Below, piece by piece: positions 61,541-64,000 of a DNA stretch of 64,000 bases. The stretch comes from Neobacillus mesonae (GTDB lineage Bacteria > Bacillota > Bacilli > Paenibacillales > Paenibacillaceae), in the NCBI GenBank assembly GCA_023715865.1, contig JAMBOW010000008.1, positions 62,001 through 126,000 of the forward strand, in the 5' to 3' direction. The position numbers and the translations under genes are program-made. The stretch's first letter is position 1. Each line of letters opens with the position of its first letter. The notes under the pieces were generated by a model. The model searched no databases. It saw only the letters and a list, made by a program, of their open reading frames with translations, and had not been told where the DNA came from.

Positions 61541-63052
61541 TTACCGCCCTCTGCGGCCTCCGCCCCTGCGGTCACGGCCTGCAGAAGAGCTGCTTCCGCC
61601 TCGTCCAGCCGATGGTTGATCCGAACGGCCGCCCTTTCGTCCGCTTCCTCTTCCAGAACGCGATTCCGGCTTGCCGCCTCCGGACTTATTGTCAGCACCA
61701 CGCCATGGCCGATCTTTATCGGCACGCTTCTGACCCTCACGACCACTTGAACCGCTGCGAGTTCCCTGGGATTTGCCTGAACGTTTACCGTTCTCCTGTC
61801 CGCCACGGCCGCCGGAGCGCCCTCCAGAACGTCCATTGTCACGCTTCTCGTCTGAGCGTACCTTCCGGGCGCTGCTAGAGCCCCCAGATCTTTCTCCACC
61901 GCTGATTTGCTGGAGTGAGCCTGGCTCGCCTGCATAACCGCTTTGCCAAACTACACGGTCCAGCCGCTGATCTGTTCCCTGCTCTATCCGGGCAAGCTCT
62001 GGCTTGTCTTTTGGTGCAGCAAACGTAAGTGCAAGCCCCTTACCTCCTGCTCGTCCCGTTCTGCCGATCCGGTGAATGTAGCTTTCCGGATCATGTGGGA
62101 TGTCATAATTGAACACATGAGTGACACCTTCGACATCAAGCCCTCTTGCCGCTACATCGGTAGCAACAAGCAGTTGAAGCTTGGCATTGCGGAATGCCTT
62201 CATTACGGTCTCACGCTTGGCCTGTGACAAATCACCATGCAGCTCATCACTGGCATAGCCCATGTCCTGCAGTGCTGAATTCAGCGCCGATGCACGACGT
62301 TTGGTACGGCAGAAAATGATGCCAAGATATGGCCGGTACTGCTCAATTGCTCCAACGAGTGCTTCTTGTTTAGCACGATCTGTACATTCCACCACCAGCT
62401 GATGAATTTGCTTAATAGGAATCACCGAGTCTGACTTAACTTTCACATCGACAGGTTCCTTCATATACGTCCGGCCGAGTCTCCGAATACCTGTCGGCAT
62501 CGTAGCAGAGAACAGCATGGTCTGGCGTTTGTAAGGCAAGGCCTTGATCAAGGTTTCTACTTCATTTAGGAATCCCATATGGAGCATTTGATCCGCCTCA
62601 TCAAGAACAAGTACTTTCACTTTGTCCAGCTTCAGCGTCCCACGGCCCATATGATCAATTAATCTTCCCGGGGTACCGATAATGATCTGTGCTCCACCCT
62701 TCAGCTTATGCAGCTGCTTCTCCACATCCTGACCGCCATAGACGGCAAGAACTCGGATCTCCTCATTCGATTCTGTCAGCTTCTTCGCCTCAGTCGTAAT
62801 TTGAAGTGCCAGCTCTCTCGTTGGCGCAATGATAAGCGCTTGAGGAGAACGATCCTCAGCATTTATGCGCTGCAAGATAGGAAGCATGAAAGCAAACGTC
62901 TTTCCTGTACCTGTCTGCGCCTCAGCAATAACATCCGAACCTGCGAGTGCGATCGGAATCGATTTTTCCTGTACCGGAGTTGGTTTGGAAATTCCATGCT
63001 GACGCAGGACTTCGCTCCATTCCGGTAAAATACCTAACTGTTCAAAACTCAA
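61541..63052 (-). CDS. DEAD-box RNA helicase with RGG-rich tail
   Basis: 503-residue ATP-dependent helicase: Q-motif (KPTPVQ), AQTGTGKT near residue 44, PTRELA, DEAD near residue 150, SAT and HRIGRTGR near residue 325. Residues about 385-503 form a Gly/Arg/Ser-rich tail (RGG/SGG repeats) that likely binds RNA. Similar to CshA/DeaD, used in ribosome assembly, RNA decay and cold growth. Start is TTG, 7 bases after GAGGTG. Confidence 0.93.
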   Translation of the reverse strand: MSFEQLGILPEWSEVLRQHGISKPTPVQEKSIPIALAGSDVIAEAQTGTGKTFAFMLPILQRINAEDRSPQALIIAPTRELALQITTEAKKLTESNEEIRVLAVYGGQDVEKQLHKLKGGAQIIIGTPGRLIDHMGRGTLKLDKVKVLVLDEADQMLHMGFLNEVETLIKALPYKRQTMLFSATMPTGIRRLGRTYMKEPVDVKVKSDSVIPIKQIHQLVVECTDRAKQEALVGAIEQYRPYLGIIFCRTKRRASALNSALQDMGYASDELHGDLSQAKRETVMKAFRNAKLQLLVATDVAARGLDVEGVTHVFNYDIPHDPESYIHRIGRTGRAGGKGLALTFAAPKDKPELARIEQGTDQRLDRVVWQSGYAGEPGSLQQISGGERSGGSSSARKVRSDEKRDNGRSGGRSGGRGGQENGKRSGKSQGTRSGSSGREGQKRADKDRPWRGADNKSGGGKPESRSGRGSGRKGGRSDQPSAGRGGSSSSAGRDRRGGGRRGR

Positions 63053-63099
63053 AATAGTTCACCTCATAATGTCAATTCCGCCAAGTTATCGTAAAATAG

Positions 63100-64000
63100 C
63101 TACTTCAGCACTTTGCGTAAGATTTTCAAATTCTTTTTTGACGGATATTTAAATTTCAAATCAAAGGAATTGGTCTGCTTGAGCACACTCTTCATATGAG
63201 AAAACGCCTTGAAGCTGTGCTCTCCATGGTAGCTGCCCGTCCCGCTCTCTCCTACACCGCCAAATGGGAGATACGGCGTGGCAACATGCATCAGTGTATC
63301 ATTAATACACCCTCCACCAAAAGATATTTGTTCAATAATCCGTTCCTGTACGTTCTGATTCTGTGTGAATAGATACAGGGCAAGCGGCTTAGGCCGAGCA
63401 TTTACCATATGAATAACCTCATCCAGCTGCTTATATGTCATCATTGGCAATATCGGACCAAATATCTCTTCCTGCATAACTGGATCGTTCCAGCTGATAT
63501 CCTCGATCACTGTTGGAGCAATCTTGAGCGAAGTCTCATCCACCTCTCCACCAATGACAACCGACCCATTCTCAAGAAAACCGCGAAGACGTTCAAAATG
63601 CTTGGGAGATACAATCCGTCCGTAATCTTCATGTCCCACCGGATCCTTGCCATAGAAATGCTTGATCGCCTTGGCATACTCGTCAATAAAAGCATCTCTT
63701 ACGCTTTCATGCACCAGTAGATAATCCGGAGCAATACAGGTCTGTCCGGCATTGGTTACCTTACCAAAGGCAGCCCGCCTTGCTGCAAGCTTTACATTGG
63801 CATCCTGATGAATAATACACGGGCTTTTTCCACCTAGTTCAAGTGTCAGGGGAATCAGCTGCTCTGCTGCAGCTTTCATAACCACCTTGCCTACAGCCAC
63901 GCTGCCGGTAAAAAAGATTTTATCAAAAGGCTGACGAAGCAGCTCCTGACTCGTCTCCACGGCACCTTCAACGACGGTGATGTAAGCCGGGTCATACAGC
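63100..64000 (-). CDS. Aldehyde dehydrogenase (partial, 5' end outside window)
   Basis: NAD(P)-dependent aldehyde dehydrogenase cut by the right edge. The reading frame stays open through base 64000, continuing upstream of the GTG at 63960 as a typical ALDH sequence (DPAYITVVEGAVETSQELL). Visible motifs are FDKIFFTGSVAVGK, the catalytic-glutamate LELGGKSP, and the catalytic cysteine in NAGQTCIAPDY. The C-terminal hydrophobic tail (KAFSHMKSVLKQ...) resembles YwdH/class 3 enzymes for long-chain or aromatic aldehydes. Confidence 0.9.
   Translation of the reverse strand, partial: LYDPAYITVVEGAVETSQELLRQPFDKIFFTGSVAVGKVVMKAAAEQLIPLTLELGGKSPCIIHQDANVKLAARRAAFGKVTNAGQTCIAPDYLLVHESVRDAFIDEYAKAIKHFYGKDPVGHEDYGRIVSPKHFERLRGFLENGSVVIGGEVDETSLKIAPTVIEDISWNDPVMQEEIFGPILPMMTYKQLDEVIHMVNARPKPLALYLFTQNQNVQERIIEQISFGGGCINDTLMHVATPYLPFGGVGESGTGSYHGEHSFKAFSHMKSVLKQTNSFDLKFKYPSKKNLKILRKVLK

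Noticed and set aside
61560..61900. GC-rich repeats near the end of the helicase gene
   Set aside because: They encode the RGG-type tail of the DEAD-box protein; antisense frames here are shadows.

Overview
The window is chromosomal DNA from a spore-forming member of the Bacillales, most likely Paenibacillus. The basis is the Bacillus-type order prfA-prmC-...-spoIIR-sua5-mntP-ywlE-ywlG-glyA-upp-wecB-atpZ-atpI-atpB, AGGAGG-type ribosome binding sites with frequent TTG starts, a sporulation gene, and the mix of chitinase, MocR, SwrC and CarH-type genes. The assignment comes from gene content and not from any database search. I saw no rRNA, tRNA, CRISPR array, prophage or insertion sequence.

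Positions 1-16 kb (all minus strand) are core genome: the start of the ATP synthase operon, cell-wall precursor and pyrimidine salvage genes (wecB, upp), and serine hydroxymethyltransferase (glyA) behind the DUF436 gene ywlG. A complete ZTP (pfl-motif) riboswitch precedes ywlG: promoter, aptamer, overlapping terminator. Then come ywlE, mntP, sua5, spoIIR with a sigma-F-like promoter, rodA, prmC, prfA and ychF.

Positions 15-27 kb hold a carotenoid island. Seven tightly coupled genes (three CrtN-type desaturase/oxygenase paralogues, a CrtM-type synthase, a CruF-type hydratase, an acyltransferase and a glycosyltransferase), with type 2 IPP isomerase (fni) downstream, should make a glycosylated and acylated, probably C30, carotenoid. 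Upstream lies a CarH/LitR-type MerR regulator with a B12-binding domain (W-x9-EH and ExHxxG motifs). Tandem 11-bp TACA repeats sit at the crt promoter, at the regulator's own promoter, and in front of a divergent membrane-anchored phospholipase-D-like gene. This proposed light/B12 regulon that includes a lipid-type enzyme is the most interesting system in the window.

Positions 27-46 kb are accessory metabolism and efflux: a TetR plus paired SMR pumps, a TetR plus SwrC-type RND pump, a PfkB sugar kinase, a DJ-1/PfpI protein, moaA and mobA for molybdenum cofactor, a divergent MocR/LysE pair, an aldo/keto reductase, a quinone reductase, an MFS carrier, a glutaminyl-tRNA synthetase (unusual in Bacilli) next to a 160-bp inverted-repeat element, and small proteins.

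Positions 46-64 kb hold an ECF sigma/anti-sigma pair, a secreted GH18 chitinase, MFS carriers, a molybdopterin oxidoreductase with a formate/nitrite channel, an NADH oxidase with three tandem Rex/Fnr-like boxes (a fourth, degenerate one lies before the channel), a glutathione peroxidase, a Fur-controlled siderophore ATPase, an RGG-tailed DEAD-box helicase, and an aldehyde dehydrogenase cut by the window end.
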